From: Paramoeba atlantica
Taxonomy: Eukaryota; Discosea
Direction of reading: 5' to 3'
DNA: 64,000 bases
Assembly (NCBI GenBank): GCA_977017575.1
Contig: CDRNVI010000025.1
Span: 124,001-188,000, forward strand
Shown: one piece after another, positions 42,473 to 53,544 of the stretch
Numbering within the stretch: position 1 is the stretch's first letter
How the letters are laid out: each line of letters begins with the position of its first letter
Notes under the pieces: model-generated
Database searches by the model: none
Told to the model about the DNA's origin: nothing
Seen by the model: the letters and a program-made list of their open reading frames with translations, nothing else
Program-made: the position numbers and the translations under genes

Positions 42473-45400
42473 ATGATCTTTGTTGCTATTACAATAGATT
42501 TCAAAATATCTGCATAATCATCGAGTATGATGCGCGCTGTCTAAACTAAAAACACCATGAACTAACGACTGGGAAGTCTGCACCCTCCCCGTCGCCAGTC
42601 TCCCTTGGACACAATAACCATACCGTCCTTTCGCCAAGTTCCGTAGCGGTTCCTGCTCCAAGGGTCAGCTAAGTTCGCATTCGTTTCAACATAGTGTGCC
42701 GCTATTTTTATTCCTCGGATGTTGATGAAATTTAAAATTCGAATAAGAACTGTGGATATATTATATGAATCCGACCACTGCTTTGCAATCGCGTATTTGA
42801 CACTCGTATTGTCCACACATAATCGAATGTTTTTCCAACGTGCCCAATGATCTTTAAAAGTAATCAAAGCCTTTTCAGTGGCTGTAGCCTCTGCATAATT
42901 GATTTCCATATCCGATTCCCAAGGTGCACCACCACCATAAACGGCTCCATCCGGACAAATGAGAACAGCACCCCATCCGTCTAGCGATGCATCAGTGAAC
43001 AGCACTGCCTCAGGTATATCAATTCTCCTAGGCTGATGTTGCCATTTGTTCAACCGAATTTCTTGTATCCATTTCTTAAGAAGATGGCAAACAGTTGGGG
43101 GCATGTTAATGTGATCCGTATCTCGAATTTTGCCCTTGTTCAGCTTGCTAACTTGTCGGCGGACAAATTTTATTGTCCAATAATACTTGGGTATCAAGAC
43201 TTGTAGAATTCCAGATGCGTACAATAGGCGTGCACATAGAGATTCCAATTGGTGCATTGGCATTACATCAGGAATGTCATGTGGAATTTTGTTCACGAAC
43301 AGTTCAGCGAGTCTGAAGCACTGAGTATCATGATCATAGCTTACACCCAAAAAGTCATACTTTGGGCCACAATATGACTCTTCTTCCTTGAAGGTAGCGT
43401 TTAATTTTTTTGCCCGAGTTTCCAACCAATTTTCATATAATTTGCATTGATGTTGAGCTCCAGTGTAACGTATTCCGTCGATATAGATATCTATATTGCC
43501 ATTCTTCAGTGAACTTTCTGTCATGATAGAGTCTTTCGTATATTTCGGATCACCTGCTACCACTCCTGTTAAAATTTGCTGTATTTCAGGGGCGCAACAA
43601 TGGCCCATCGGCATGCGAGTTAGTTGATATGTAGCGTCTCCATACCGAAAACGATAGAAACACTTAGAATGTTGTGGTAACGCAACCTGATAAAAACTTG
43701 ATTTTAAATCTCTCTTTACTGCACATGGTGAACGAACACTTTCAGCGTATGATCCCGGTTGATCTATTGGAACGTGGGCTACGTAAGTATTTTGCAAAAT
43801 AGCGTTTTGATGCTTGGGCCAACATATAAAACGGCGTCTTTTTACTCCGTTCCTCTCTTCGACCACGGTAGATGGTAATACCTTGCCTTTCGTAGGATTG
43901 CTTCGTAACTCTACATAACTGACACGCTCGATGATGCCATTTTCAGATAGCTGCTTAATATCTGTATGCGATAAGGATCCGTTGGAGCGAGGTAGAATTC
44001 CAATATTATTCAAAATAGGGAAATGTGGCATCGTTATGTTTTTCCATACGTCTGTAAACCTTGTTCCCACTTCAGGCTTCATATGTTGTATTGCCGTTGA
44101 AAGGTCAATTGGTTGCACTTTGGGGGCGTGTAACGGGATGTTGAATTGTTCTGGAGTAGCCATACTAGATTTCCGAATTGTGCGTGTCCAGATAACTTTT
44201 TTCCTAGGCGCAACGTCTTTCTGCTGTGTATCCCAATACGACATTAAGTTCTTCTTGCTGTTTAAAGGAAACGTGTCACCCATTGTGTTCCTAAGGCGCG
44301 TGCCGTCGTTTCCGATCTTCCGGAGTATCGGAGTAGAGTGGTTACGTTCTTGTGGTTTGCGAGGTTCATTACTTCTTCCAATGTTAGTTTCTTCAGTGCC
44401 ACTTGTTTCATCAGGGAGTGCACGGCTCCGTGCTTCATCGAATGTGAGGAATACCCCGGACCCAGATGCTTTCTGAGAAAACTCGCTACCTTTTGAGTGC
44501 TTGCCTGAGAGATTTTTTGATTGGGTTTCAATTTGCGAAGATGGGTGTATATCAGATGGGTATACGCACCTTCGATTACCACAAAACAATCTGGGCGAAA
44601 AGGTTGCATCTTTGTAGTTTTTGTTTTGTTTCCCATATGTAGAACAATGCTTGTAGGGTTCAGGTGAATTACATCCTTTCTTTGTAACTTGCAAATATCG
44701 CCTATTCGGGAGGCTGTCTTGTACGCCAACAGAACAGCTATGAACATGTCTGTGGGCATCAGTCGGCTCAACTCGTTTATGTGATATTTGTTTACAGGTT
44801 TCGCTTGATGAGTCGGAATAGTGGCTCCCGTGCGTAAAAGAGTGTTGCAATACATCCTTATAAGTTCGAAATTTTGTCCGGAGGCTTTCAGAAGGGCTTG
44901 CAAGTGCTTCCCGTATGTTAGCTTTGTCTGGTTTGTTAGTCATTTGATTGAGAAATTCGATTGCTCCATCGCTGCAAAACTGAAATCTTTTCTCTTCCAT
45001 TCGTCTTAAAAGGCGGGCTCTTGTTTTCCATGTGTTGACACTCCACATTTTCCGAAGGCAATTTCTGGTTATTGGCTGGATTATTCCTAAGAAATTCATT
45101 ACATAATCTTCCTCCCTGATGTCGGAATTCTTCTTTTGTTGGCAGTTTATCTTGTTCTGACTTGTCACTCTTTGTTTGGGGCAGATTTACTGATTTTGAA
45201 TTTTGTTTTGTAATTTTTAGTTCCATCAAATTTTTCGTTCTGTATTCCCTTTTTGAAAGTATCATGTTCGACTGACTTTTTGCACGGGGGCAGACTCCTG
45301 TGAGTCAATTGCTCCGGCCAGTGGACCCCCGTCCGTAGAAAACCGGGTTTAAGCCCCCCCGATTTACTGCCCTGAAATTCCGTGAATAAGGCCGTTGAAT

Positions 45401-46720
45401 GTCCCTACCATAGTGATTTTTTTGATTAGTTTCGGTTTGTGAATATGTTGCGGAAACATTCTGTTGTCCTGATCGGTATCCCCGCATTGGCGTGAAACCT
45501 CGTCCTCTGCCCCGGTTATAATTTACGCTTGTATTGATCAAATTCCCCAAGACGTCATCTGAATTTCGGTGGGCATTATAATGAGATTGCACATAACTAG
45601 TATCGGAGCCCTTTAATGACCCCAGTTTAATGCGTAAACGATCAAGTGTCAACTGTCCAACTTCAAAATGTTTTTCTGAATCTTCAGCTTCATTCTGGCG
45701 ATCTGCTGTTGCTCGCATCCATTGTTTTAATAATTCCCACAGAAATTTCAATTCTTCATTCAGATAAATTGGCATTTGCAATGCTTCTTTCAGCCGATTT
45801 TCCAAAATATCTAGAGAGAACGGTTCACCAGAGTTTAGTATTCCAGACCAGGTTCGTACTTTCTGCCATTTAAATGAACTCTCTTCGAATTGACCACGAA
45901 GTTCGGATCCTGAGATATCTGAAGTTTCCTCATCTTTCGGAACCTTAGATACGATCTTAATATTGTTGTACATGACACCTTCCTCAGGTAAAGCGTACAG
46001 GCCCTGGCCATAGTCGACTTGTAAAAAGGGTTTTCCATTTTCATCAATTCCGGGATAGGCTATTCCTTTCCACACTTGCAAAGCACTTGGACCTAATTCT
46101 TCATAGTACCACGAAACATCCAGCTCGACGGTGTACTTGTCTAGAAGAGAAGTAACTTTGCAAATAACTTTTTTCAACTCGTCGGGGCTCATACAATGAT
46201 TCGGGTTCACTTGTTCGTGGTGGCGCACTTCACTAGTACCCGCATCAGAGGTTCCTATGCTTGACCCTTTTTGATTCTGACGGTCGTTCAACCTTTGGGT
46301 CACTTCCATCGTCATGGAGCGCAATATCTTCATTTCATTCCGTACTTCCGCATCACGTTTTCCAAACTCTTTTTGGAGATTTTCTTGCGCAGTTGAAACT
46401 TTCTTTACGTCCGTACGAAATTCGGAAATCTGCTGTAATATTATCTGTAAAGTTTGATTAATGTTCGAATCTTCCCCCGTACCCACAGTAACGCTATCTC
46501 CACCACAAGGCTGAACCATAACAGGTTCTTCAGAGAGCGGGCCCGACTCAGGTGCAGCTTGAGACGAATCCGCCAGTTGAGAACGTGTTGAAACCATAAA
46601 ATTTTTAAACTATGAGTAGTGAAAAAAGGCCAATCTCAATCAATTGAATTTTTAAATTATGACTGTCTCCAAAATAACCTTCTATGTACATTTTCTCATT
46701 CGATACAATGGTCTTCAAAA
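42473..46720 (-). mobile_element. DIRS-like element F, nearly whole (fossil)
   Basis: Parts on the minus strand: gag-like ORF (46597-45305, 430 codons; TRSQ start, coiled coil about 50-110, W...WKG...DY...LP module about 157-204, Gly/Arg-rich tail), tyrosine recombinase (about 45265-44262; HSMKHGA and LANHKNV signature) overlapping RT/RNase H (about 44200-42562; palm motif MPMGHCCAPEI, RNase H FTDASLDGWGA and ...NANLADPWSR). Gene order gag-recombinase-RT/RH is as in DIRS-1. It looks nearly whole, with at most one or two breaks; I did not find its terminal repeats. It abuts the truncated 3' edge of LINE-3. Confidence 0.8.
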
Positions 46721-49687
46721 TTACTTTCGCATGCTTTCAATGTGGGAGTGCTTGCGCGTACAGTTCATTCCTGAGCACCGGGAGCATCCTGCGACGTGGG
46801 AAATGATACTGGAAGGCGACTCTTGACTGCAGCAGCCCGGACAAGTAATCTTAGCGGGTGCTTTCGAAAGACCGATTCCCAAGCGCATCATAAGCGTGTA
46901 GCGAAAAAGGTATGGATTTATATAATTACTAGTGCTCTCGAGATGAAGATTTGCTTCTTTCGTGCGCTTCAAGATGTGTTCTATTCGACCGTTTTTCTTC
47001 AACTCTGCCAGTTGTTTCTCGTGCTCAGTGGTCATTTTCTTCTTCAGTAGCTTTTGAGCAATTTCTCCGCGACTCTGAGCCTTCGCGCTTGTTTTGTTCC
47101 CGCCTGTAAGATCTACCGGAGCGTAAGTGGGTTGAAAGTGCTCATCAATAGATGTTTGGGCGGATTCAAAAAAGAACTTTTGCTTGAGAACGGAGGAAAT
47201 CAGACCTAAGCCACCAAGCTTTTGTGGGAGTGCTGCAAGTTGAAAGGCGGTTTCATCGGCGCCGCACCATTTTTCAACAACCTTGTGAACTTGTTTCTCA
47301 AATGCTTCTGCAAGTCGTCGGGTAGCATGGGGTCGATGTACCCTTAAATGATAGTCTTGCCGGGGGATCATACATCGTCGTAGAATGGCCAGAGATAGGT
47401 TATTAGGTCCCATGAGCAGGAGGCGACGAAAGAGGCATTGGTGTTTGCTCATTTTCTTGATAAGTAGGTCCTCCACAATCTCATCTCCGCCAATATAAGC
47501 CCCGAGAATTTTTAGTGTATCTGTGCGGAAATTGACGCCTAACCCCTCCAATGAAGATTCGCCAGTGCATGGGGTGTCTTTCTGAAACCATTCACACTTT
47601 TCAAACTTAACTTGAAGGTTAATCTCTCCGGTGATTTCCCGTAGGTGCAGGAACGCTGCCTCGAGCGATTTCACATTTTTGGAGCTTAGAGTCACGTCGT
47701 CTTGATATGCTCGAATATTGACATCGGGATAGAGGCCGGCAACTTCACGAAGTGGTCCCTGTAAAAGCGCGCAGAAATACATCGAAGATAGAGCAGACCC
47801 TTGACGAATTCCAGAGGTGCTGTCGATGGTTGCGAAAAGGGAGTTATGCGCAAAGAAAAGTAGCTCGGAAGGAAGCCCATACTCTAGAAAGAAAAGCCGC
47901 ATAAAGGGTTTGAAAATCGGATTCTCGGTCAGTGACTTTGCAATGGCATCGCGATGTGGCGTGTTATATGCGTTGCTAAAATCCACCGTCAGCAGTGCAT
48001 GTCCCTCGTCGTATTCTCGCAACAACTCATGAATAATGGACTCACACGCATTTTTATGGAGCACTCCTCGTTGGATAGGCGCAAAGAAACCCTTTAGATT
48101 AGATTCGTGTCGCTGAAGCAAGATCGATCCGCATATTTTCAAAATGGTGTCACCCATGGCTACCGGTCGTATTCCATTTTGTGGCTTCGGGAGGGCAATT
48201 ATTCTACATCGTGTGAGTCGCTTTCGAACGCTAAAAGGAATCTCACCGTTGATGACATCACGGATCATGTGGCATAATGAAAGGCACGCTTCATCGTCAT
48301 CGGCGAGCAACCGCACCATGCTTTCACTTAATCCACTCGGCCCTGGAGAGGCTCCCTTTGCCAATCTTTCGACTGCTAGGCGGAATTCCGATTGTTCGAC
48401 AACAGCAATCCTAGGAAAATCAGCTATAGGGATGTCAATGGCGGGGCCTTCTGGATGAAGCTCTTTGAGTTTCCGAACTTTTTCCTCGGCTGTCAGCGGG
48501 GAATCTCGATAAATGTTGTCGAGAATGCGGACCGCTTTACCAGTATTCCCAGCTCGCGCCGTGTTTAAAGCATTGCGAATCGAGCGTTTGTCTATTTGTA
48601 GTTCTTCACGTTCTTCAGGGGTGAGGGAGTTATCCGCGTCAAGATGCTCCATCTTTCTGACATGGCCTACAGTTGTGGTTCGTCTAGCTAAGGTGCGAAC
48701 TGAAGCCAAGGAGTCTCGAGGGGCGTTGAGGAATTTGTGCCATATTGCTTCCTTTTCAGAGTCGAGCTTTGCATTTGAGTAACCGCGGATGATGGCACGA
48801 AAGATAGCCACCACATGGACTGAGAAAGATGGATCAATTCGCGCCATATGTGGCAGAGGTTCGAGATCACTTTGACCATCTTCAGATGAAATTTTAGATG
48901 CTTCTTCTTCAAAGTTCTTTGCCTGCACCTCAACTTTAACAAGTTTAGTCGCCCGAAGACTACAAATTTTGATTTTGCTAGATTGGGGAAGATAAAGAAA
49001 ACCTTTGGGGCCGTCGTTCCCAGGAGCTGGCTCATAGGAAATCTTAATTTTCACCTGCCCTTGTCTTGCGGATCGTCCAACTACCGTTCCTTTTGATTTG
49101 TATGTCGTAGAGCTTTGTCGAAAACCCCATTCCATCACGCATTCCGTACCTTTTCCCCAATGTGCTACAACTTTGTGAACATGATCTGCTGCTTTAAAGT
49201 TGTTGCTGTTCGTCCCCATCAGTCGCTCCACCTCGCTTTCGCTATCCAGTGACATGGTGTCGTCGACTCCAGCGACATCGTGATCGTAGTCCGAGTCGTC
49301 ATTTTCCATTTTGTTCCCGTTCGGAATATTGTCTGCTGCCGGATGCTGCGCTGAAGTTTTACAATCAATGGTGGATTTGATCGCGCGATCCAAATTAAAT
49401 CTCTGCGAAGTAATTTTAATGATGTTTTTATTGTCGGCTTGAGATGGAGTTTTGTTTTGTTCGTCCAGTGTCATCCCGTGATCGACCCAATTTTTCGACA
49501 GGGGCGTAGACCCAATGATGCGGATGCGTGGGGTCTTCTTAGGTTTCTCCGACGCCGAAGCCATACTCTTCACCTCGTTGTTCTCATTGTTGTTCTGCTC
49601 TTGTTTTCGTAATTTTACCGTCAATCTACATGATTTCACACCGAAGCCTTTCGACGTCTGAGAAGTTCCACGGGCAAGGCGTGCCAT
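46721..49687 (-). CDS. LINE-3 protein: module, RT, zinc knuckle
   Basis: A 988-codon uninterrupted ORF (ATG 49687, MARLARGTSQTSKG). Residues 1-165 are basic/acidic and disordered. Residues 178-236 hold the W...G...Y...LP module (ECVMEWGF; SKGTVVG; FLYLP) seen in other elements here. RT spans about 415-800 with AKGASPGPSGLSESMVRLL, LLTVDFSNAYN, IRQGSALSSMYF and catalytic RAYQDDVTL near 659-666. The C-terminus has a zinc knuckle (CPGCC...H...CSRC) and KH, but it ends where related copies (62199-62894) continue into the restriction-like endonuclease. So this LINE lacks its 3' part, cut off at the boundary with DIRS-like element F. RT could be made but self-mobilisation is unlikely. Confidence 0.85.
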   Translation of the reverse strand: MARLARGTSQTSKGFGVKSCRLTVKLRKQEQNNNENNEVKSMASASEKPKKTPRIRIIGSTPLSKNWVDHGMTLDEQNKTPSQADNKNIIKITSQRFNLDRAIKSTIDCKTSAQHPAADNIPNGNKMENDDSDYDHDVAGVDDTMSLDSESEVERLMGTNSNNFKAADHVHKVVAHWGKGTECVMEWGFRQSSTTYKSKGTVVGRSARQGQVKIKISYEPAPGNDGPKGFLYLPQSSKIKICSLRATKLVKVEVQAKNFEEEASKISSEDGQSDLEPLPHMARIDPSFSVHVVAIFRAIIRGYSNAKLDSEKEAIWHKFLNAPRDSLASVRTLARRTTTVGHVRKMEHLDADNSLTPEEREELQIDKRSIRNALNTARAGNTGKAVRILDNIYRDSPLTAEEKVRKLKELHPEGPAIDIPIADFPRIAVVEQSEFRLAVERLAKGASPGPSGLSESMVRLLADDDEACLSLCHMIRDVINGEIPFSVRKRLTRCRIIALPKPQNGIRPVAMGDTILKICGSILLQRHESNLKGFFAPIQRGVLHKNACESIIHELLREYDEGHALLTVDFSNAYNTPHRDAIAKSLTENPIFKPFMRLFFLEYGLPSELLFFAHNSLFATIDSTSGIRQGSALSSMYFCALLQGPLREVAGLYPDVNIRAYQDDVTLSSKNVKSLEAAFLHLREITGEINLQVKFEKCEWFQKDTPCTGESSLEGLGVNFRTDTLKILGAYIGGDEIVEDLLIKKMSKHQCLFRRLLLMGPNNLSLAILRRCMIPRQDYHLRVHRPHATRRLAEAFEKQVHKVVEKWCGADETAFQLAALPQKLGGLGLISSVLKQKFFFESAQTSIDEHFQPTYAPVDLTGGNKTSAKAQSRGEIAQKLLKKKMTTEHEKQLAELKKNGRIEHILKRTKEANLHLESTSNYINPYLFRYTLMMRLGIGLSKAPAKITCPGCCSQESPSSIISHVAGCSRCSGMNCTRKHSHIESMRK

Positions 49688-49724
49688 GAAGCGATTAAAA
49701 AAGAGTAGAAAAAGAAAAATAATT

Positions 49725-49756
49725 CAACAAGGTACAGAAACTGTATCTTTATCGTT
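49725..49756 (-). repeat. Spliced-leader imprint upstream of LINE-3
   Basis: The minus strand is identical over 32 nt to the copy at 17847-17878, followed by (A)ATTATTTTTC also like LINE-2. The LINE-3 start codon lies 37 nt downstream. Confidence 0.8.
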
Positions 49757-50159
49757 AAAGTAGAAGTAGTTCTTCTACATTTACCCGTTTTACATCAATC
49801 GGATCGATTGGCCAGTTCTCTTTTCTGGGATGGTTTCTCTCTCCAAAAAACGTCCTGCGCATAAAACTCGTATAGGTATAGGATACAAAATCACAGAGTA
49901 TCCTCCAAGGAGAGGTGCCGGCACCGACAGGTGCGGCGACGCCAGCTCGCCCGTGGTGCTGAGCCGCGTTTAATGAGGACTCTTCCTGAGCCCTATTCCC
50001 ATACCCGCGTGGCATGAGTAATCGCCCGGGTTCCTTCCCGGCGCCCTGAATCATGTCGTCCGATTTACCTTGTTTGGTATCCTCCATGTGGGACTTTTTC
50101 TTCCCCACAATATTTCTGCGTCTCAAGGGTCTTTTCTTCCCTTCTTTTGTCGCTTCCAC
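49755..50159 (-). CDS. Hypothetical basic ORF
   Basis: 134 codons; Lys/Arg-rich N-terminus (RRRNIVGKKKSHMED), then SPWRILCDFVSYTYTSFMRR, ending at the SL copy. No family recognised. It may be part of an element into which LINE-3 inserted. It lies downstream of the ORF at 50192 on the same strand, in another frame. Confidence 0.3.
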   Translation of the reverse strand: MEATKEGKKRPLRRRNIVGKKKSHMEDTKQGKSDDMIQGAGKEPGRLLMPRGYGNRAQEESSLNAAQHHGRAGVAAPVGAGTSPWRILCDFVSYTYTSFMRRTFFGERNHPRKENWPIDPIDVKRVNVEELLLL

Positions 50160-50191
50160 GCCTATGCTCGTGCGATGGGAAACATTCTCAC

Positions 50192-51247
50192 CTAAACTCT
50201 TAAATTTCTTGGGAAAATCATCCTTACCTGGGTAAATAGATAGACTGGTCTTATCATGTCCTTTATTTTATTAACTGAAGAGACAGGAAGTTTCCTTCTT
50301 GCTGCAAAAAAAACCTTTCCTTTACCAGTACAATCTCCCGGAAATGTTTCACTAGGTGATTTTCCAGAATCGTCTCGAACAGAAACTCTAATAAGGCCCG
50401 TTCCATAATTTCCTTGGCTCGGTATGTGTCGAGAACGCCTACCTTGAATCCCTTTCCTACTGGAGCTGTTTCCTTTTGAGGGCTGAGTCTTACGCGAAAG
50501 CGGAGGCCGGACTTTAAGGTTATGCGACCCCGGTACGGTTTCTCTTTCCGAGGCGAGCTTCGTGCATTTTCTTTCGTAGAAAAGGGCCCGCGGGAGAGTT
50601 TGATCTTTCTCGAGGCGCCTTAATTCCATGTGCCCCCTTTTAAACCCCCTTGGACGTGGATTTTCCTTCGCATATCTCCTTCGCACTCGAGCGCGCCGGC
50701 GGTTCTTCCCATCTCTCCTCGCGATGACGTTAGCTTCGTGAAACCTCATCATTTCACGCTGAGCCTGAAGATATTTCCCCTCGAGGGTATCAGCTCTAAG
50801 AGCCTCCTTCCAGTAGTCGCCAAATTTCCGACCCATTCTGTGTTTTATTCGCAAATAATGTATCACCTCCATAGATGGTTCAATCGAACGCATCGTGATA
50901 AACAAACCCGCCCTCGCACGAGAACAGCAATCAGCTAGGTGAGCTGCAATGGTATCAAGCGCCAGATCTAGACTTACGATATCTCTCGATACTGATGAGG
51001 GATCTGCAGAGTGCCCGAAACACTTTCGCACCTCGTGCCTAAGCTTTCCAATAAGATTTTTCCTATAAAGATCACTGCAAAAATGTTCGAACTTCCAATC
51101 TTGCGGCTTGAGGAGGATATCGGTCGACAGGTCGTGACAACTAGGGTCATAACTTCCGAATAATTTTTTCGGTGAGCTCACCCCTGAAACTCGCAATCCA
51201 ACTCCTGAGATTTCTCCTTCACCATTAGTGTAGCACGCCATGGGCAC
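50192..51247 (-). CDS. Hypothetical 351-codon ORF, Arg-rich
   Basis: ATG 51247 (MPMACYTNGEGEISG). Residues 50-170 look folded and helical (FEHFCSDLYRKNLIGKLRHE; SLDLALDTIAAHLADCC), residues 170-300 are strongly basic (RRARVRRRYAKENPRPRGFK), and the C-terminal part is short and mixed. It could be the ORF1 (RNA-binding) of a LINE or a fragment of another element. No database family is recognised, and no catalytic motif is seen. The upstream 51248-51457 holds only AT-rich sequence. Confidence 0.45.
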   Translation of the reverse strand: MPMACYTNGEGEISGVGLRVSGVSSPKKLFGSYDPSCHDLSTDILLKPQDWKFEHFCSDLYRKNLIGKLRHEVRKCFGHSADPSSVSRDIVSLDLALDTIAAHLADCCSRARAGLFITMRSIEPSMEVIHYLRIKHRMGRKFGDYWKEALRADTLEGKYLQAQREMMRFHEANVIARRDGKNRRRARVRRRYAKENPRPRGFKRGHMELRRLEKDQTLPRALFYERKCTKLASERETVPGSHNLKVRPPLSRKTQPSKGNSSSRKGIQGRRSRHIPSQGNYGTGLIRVSVRDDSGKSPSETFPGDCTGKGKVFFAARRKLPVSSVNKIKDMIRPVYLFTQVRMIFPRNLRV

Positions 51248-51536
51248 GGGGGCTGACCCTCGGACGGTTCGATGAAAAGACGGTACTCTAGGAGTTTCGA
51301 GAACAGGACGATGTGTTGTTGTTTCTGAATATAAAAGAGATACCTATTTACATTCAGAAATATTTAAATTCGTAAACAGGTACATTCATCAAATTTAACA
51401 TTTCAGAAACACCAACAAAACAAAATCGTTGATTTTTTACATATAAAAAATCCTTTTATGAATAAAATATCTTTTTTTTTTTACTTTCAAAATTTCTTCA
51501 ATTCTGCTTCTCTTTTCATAGTTTTTTTTTTTTTAA

Positions 51537-51630
51537 AGGAAAGGGTCTTAACAAAGGAAAGGGTCCTAACAAAAGAAAGGGTCTTAACAAAAGAAAGGGC
51601 CTTAACAAAAGAAAGGGTCTTAACAATTTT
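51537..51630 (+). repeat. Five 18-nt tail-like units
   Basis: AAAGAAAGGGTCTTAAC-type units are repeated five times with small variations, preceded by T runs (51470-51536). The same unit is found once at 61896-61920 on the minus strand as the last bases of a LINE insertion, so this looks like a LINE tail. Confidence 0.6.
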
Positions 51631-52077
51631 TGTTTTTTTCTTTTTAGAGACGTGTTCACATATCGCACATATGTCCCATATCCCAACGTTTTTTGTAAGA
51701 CCCCTGTCATTGCATTCTGCCACAATGACGGATCAGAGATAAGGCTTATATAAGGCTTGCGCGACTTTGCAAGCTGTGTAATATTTCGTATTATGATATA
51801 AAAACCAATGAGCTGATTTATAGACTGAATTCCTGTGTAGCGCCTTCTTCGTTTAGGTATTTCCGAAGGTGGGAATAAACTTCTAGACCATTTAATTCCT
51901 GCACCAGTAGTTTAAATTCCTGTTCAACCCCCTGCCGGTCTAGTAAGGCGGCATCTGCTATCGCATGGATCAGACTTTGCGTGTTGCGATGTAAAGAACC
52001 TCCGGACAGAACAGGCAAGCATTGGAAGCATTCTTCTCGTATAATATTCGTCTGCACGTACGTGTTGTGTTTCCTTT

Positions 52078-53528
52078 CCTTATTGTAAGACCTTTCCTTA
52101 TTGTAAGACCTTTCCTTATTGTAAGACCTTTCCTTATTGTAAGACCTTTCCTTATTGTAAGACCTTTCCTTATTGTAAGACCTTTCCTTATTGTAAGACC
52201 TTTCCTTATTGTAAGACCTTTCCTTATTGTAAGACCTTTCCTTATTGTAAGACCTTTCCTTATTGTAAGACCTTTCCTTATTGTAAGACCTTTCCTTATT
52301 GTAAGACCTTTCCTTATTGTAAGACCTTTCCTTATTGTAAGACCTTTCCTTATTGTAAGACCTTTCCTTATTGTAAGACCTTTCCTTATTGTAAGACCTT
52401 TCCTTATTGTAAGACCTTTCCTTATTGTAAGACCTTTCCTTATTGTAAGACCTTTCCTTATTGTAAGACCTTTCCTTATTGTAAGACCTTTCCTTATTGT
52501 AAGACCTTTCCTTATTGTAAGACCTTTCCTTATTGTAAGACCTTTCCTTATTGTAAGACCTTTCCTTATTGTAAGACCTTTCCTTATTGTAAGACCTTTC
52601 CTTATTGTAAGACCTTTCCTTATTGTAAGACCTTTCCTTATTGTAAGACCTTTCCTTATTGTAAGACCTTTCCTTATTGTAAGACCTTTCCTTATTGTAA
52701 GACCTTTCCTTATTGTAAGACCTTTCCTTATTGTAAGACCTTTCCTTATTGTAAGACCTTTCCTTATTGTAAGACCTTTCCTTATTGTAAGACCTTTCCT
52801 TATTGTAAGACCTTTCCTTATTGTAAGACCTTTCCTTATTGTAAGACCTTTCCTTATTGTAAGACCTTTCCTTATTGTAAGACCTTTCCTTATTGTAAGA
52901 CCTTTCCTTATTGTAAGACCTTTCCTTATTGTAAGACCTTTCCTTATTGTAAGACCTTTCCTTATTGTAAGACCTTTCCTTATTGTAAGACCTTTCCTTA
53001 TTGTAAGACCTTTCCTTATTGTAATGACCTTTCCTTATTGTAAGACCTTTCCTTATTGTAAGACCTTTCCTTATTGTAAGACCTTTCCTTATTGTAAGAC
53101 CTTTCCTTATTGTAAGACCTTTCCTTATTGTAAGACCTTTCCTTATTGTAAGACCTTTCCTTATTGTAAGACCTTTCCTTATTGTAAGACCTTTCCTTAT
53201 TGTAAGACCTTTCCTATTGTAAGACCTTTCCTTATTGTAAGACCTTTCCTTATTGTAAGACCTTTCCTTATTGTAAGACCTTTCCTTATTGTAAGACCTT
53301 TCCTTATTGTAAGACCTTTCCTTATTGTAAGACCTTTCCTTATTGTAAGACCTTTCCTTATTGTAAGACCTTTCCTTATTGTAAGACCTTTCCTTATTGT
53401 AAGACCTTTCCTTATTGTAAGACCTTTCCTTATTGTAAGACCTTTCCTTATTGTAAGACCTTTCCTTATTGTAAGACCTTTCCTTATTGTAAGACCTTTC
53501 CTTATTGTAAGACCTTTCCTTATTGTAA
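52078..53528 (+). repeat. 18-bp monomer array, about 80 copies, LINE-4 5' region
   Basis: The monomer TTGTAAGACCTTTCCTTA is repeated over 1.45 kb with almost no variation. I see only one extra base (near 53024) and one missing base (near 53214), which cancel. In one frame it encodes an LIVRPF hexapeptide repeat, so a long ORF runs through it, but that frame differs from the LINE-4 ORF and is probably not translated. By analogy with mouse L1 monomers, it may be a promoter array. Confidence 0.93.
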
Positions 53529-53544
53529 TCGTTATAATAAGGCC

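Larger units (their letters stand above)
46721..49756 (-). mobile_element. RLE-type LINE-3, 3'-truncated, SL at 5' end
   Basis: It runs on the minus strand from an SL-like copy at 49756-49725 through a short leader (AATTATTTTTC) to the 988-codon ORF. The 3' end with endonuclease and UTR is missing. If the SL marks the 5' end of the retrotranscript, then the two ORFs further upstream (49755-51247) belong to the target and not to this LINE. Confidence 0.7.

Noticed and set aside
52078-53528. CRISPR-like array
   Set aside because: Units are contiguous 18-mers without unique spacers, in a eukaryotic LINE context and with no cas genes.
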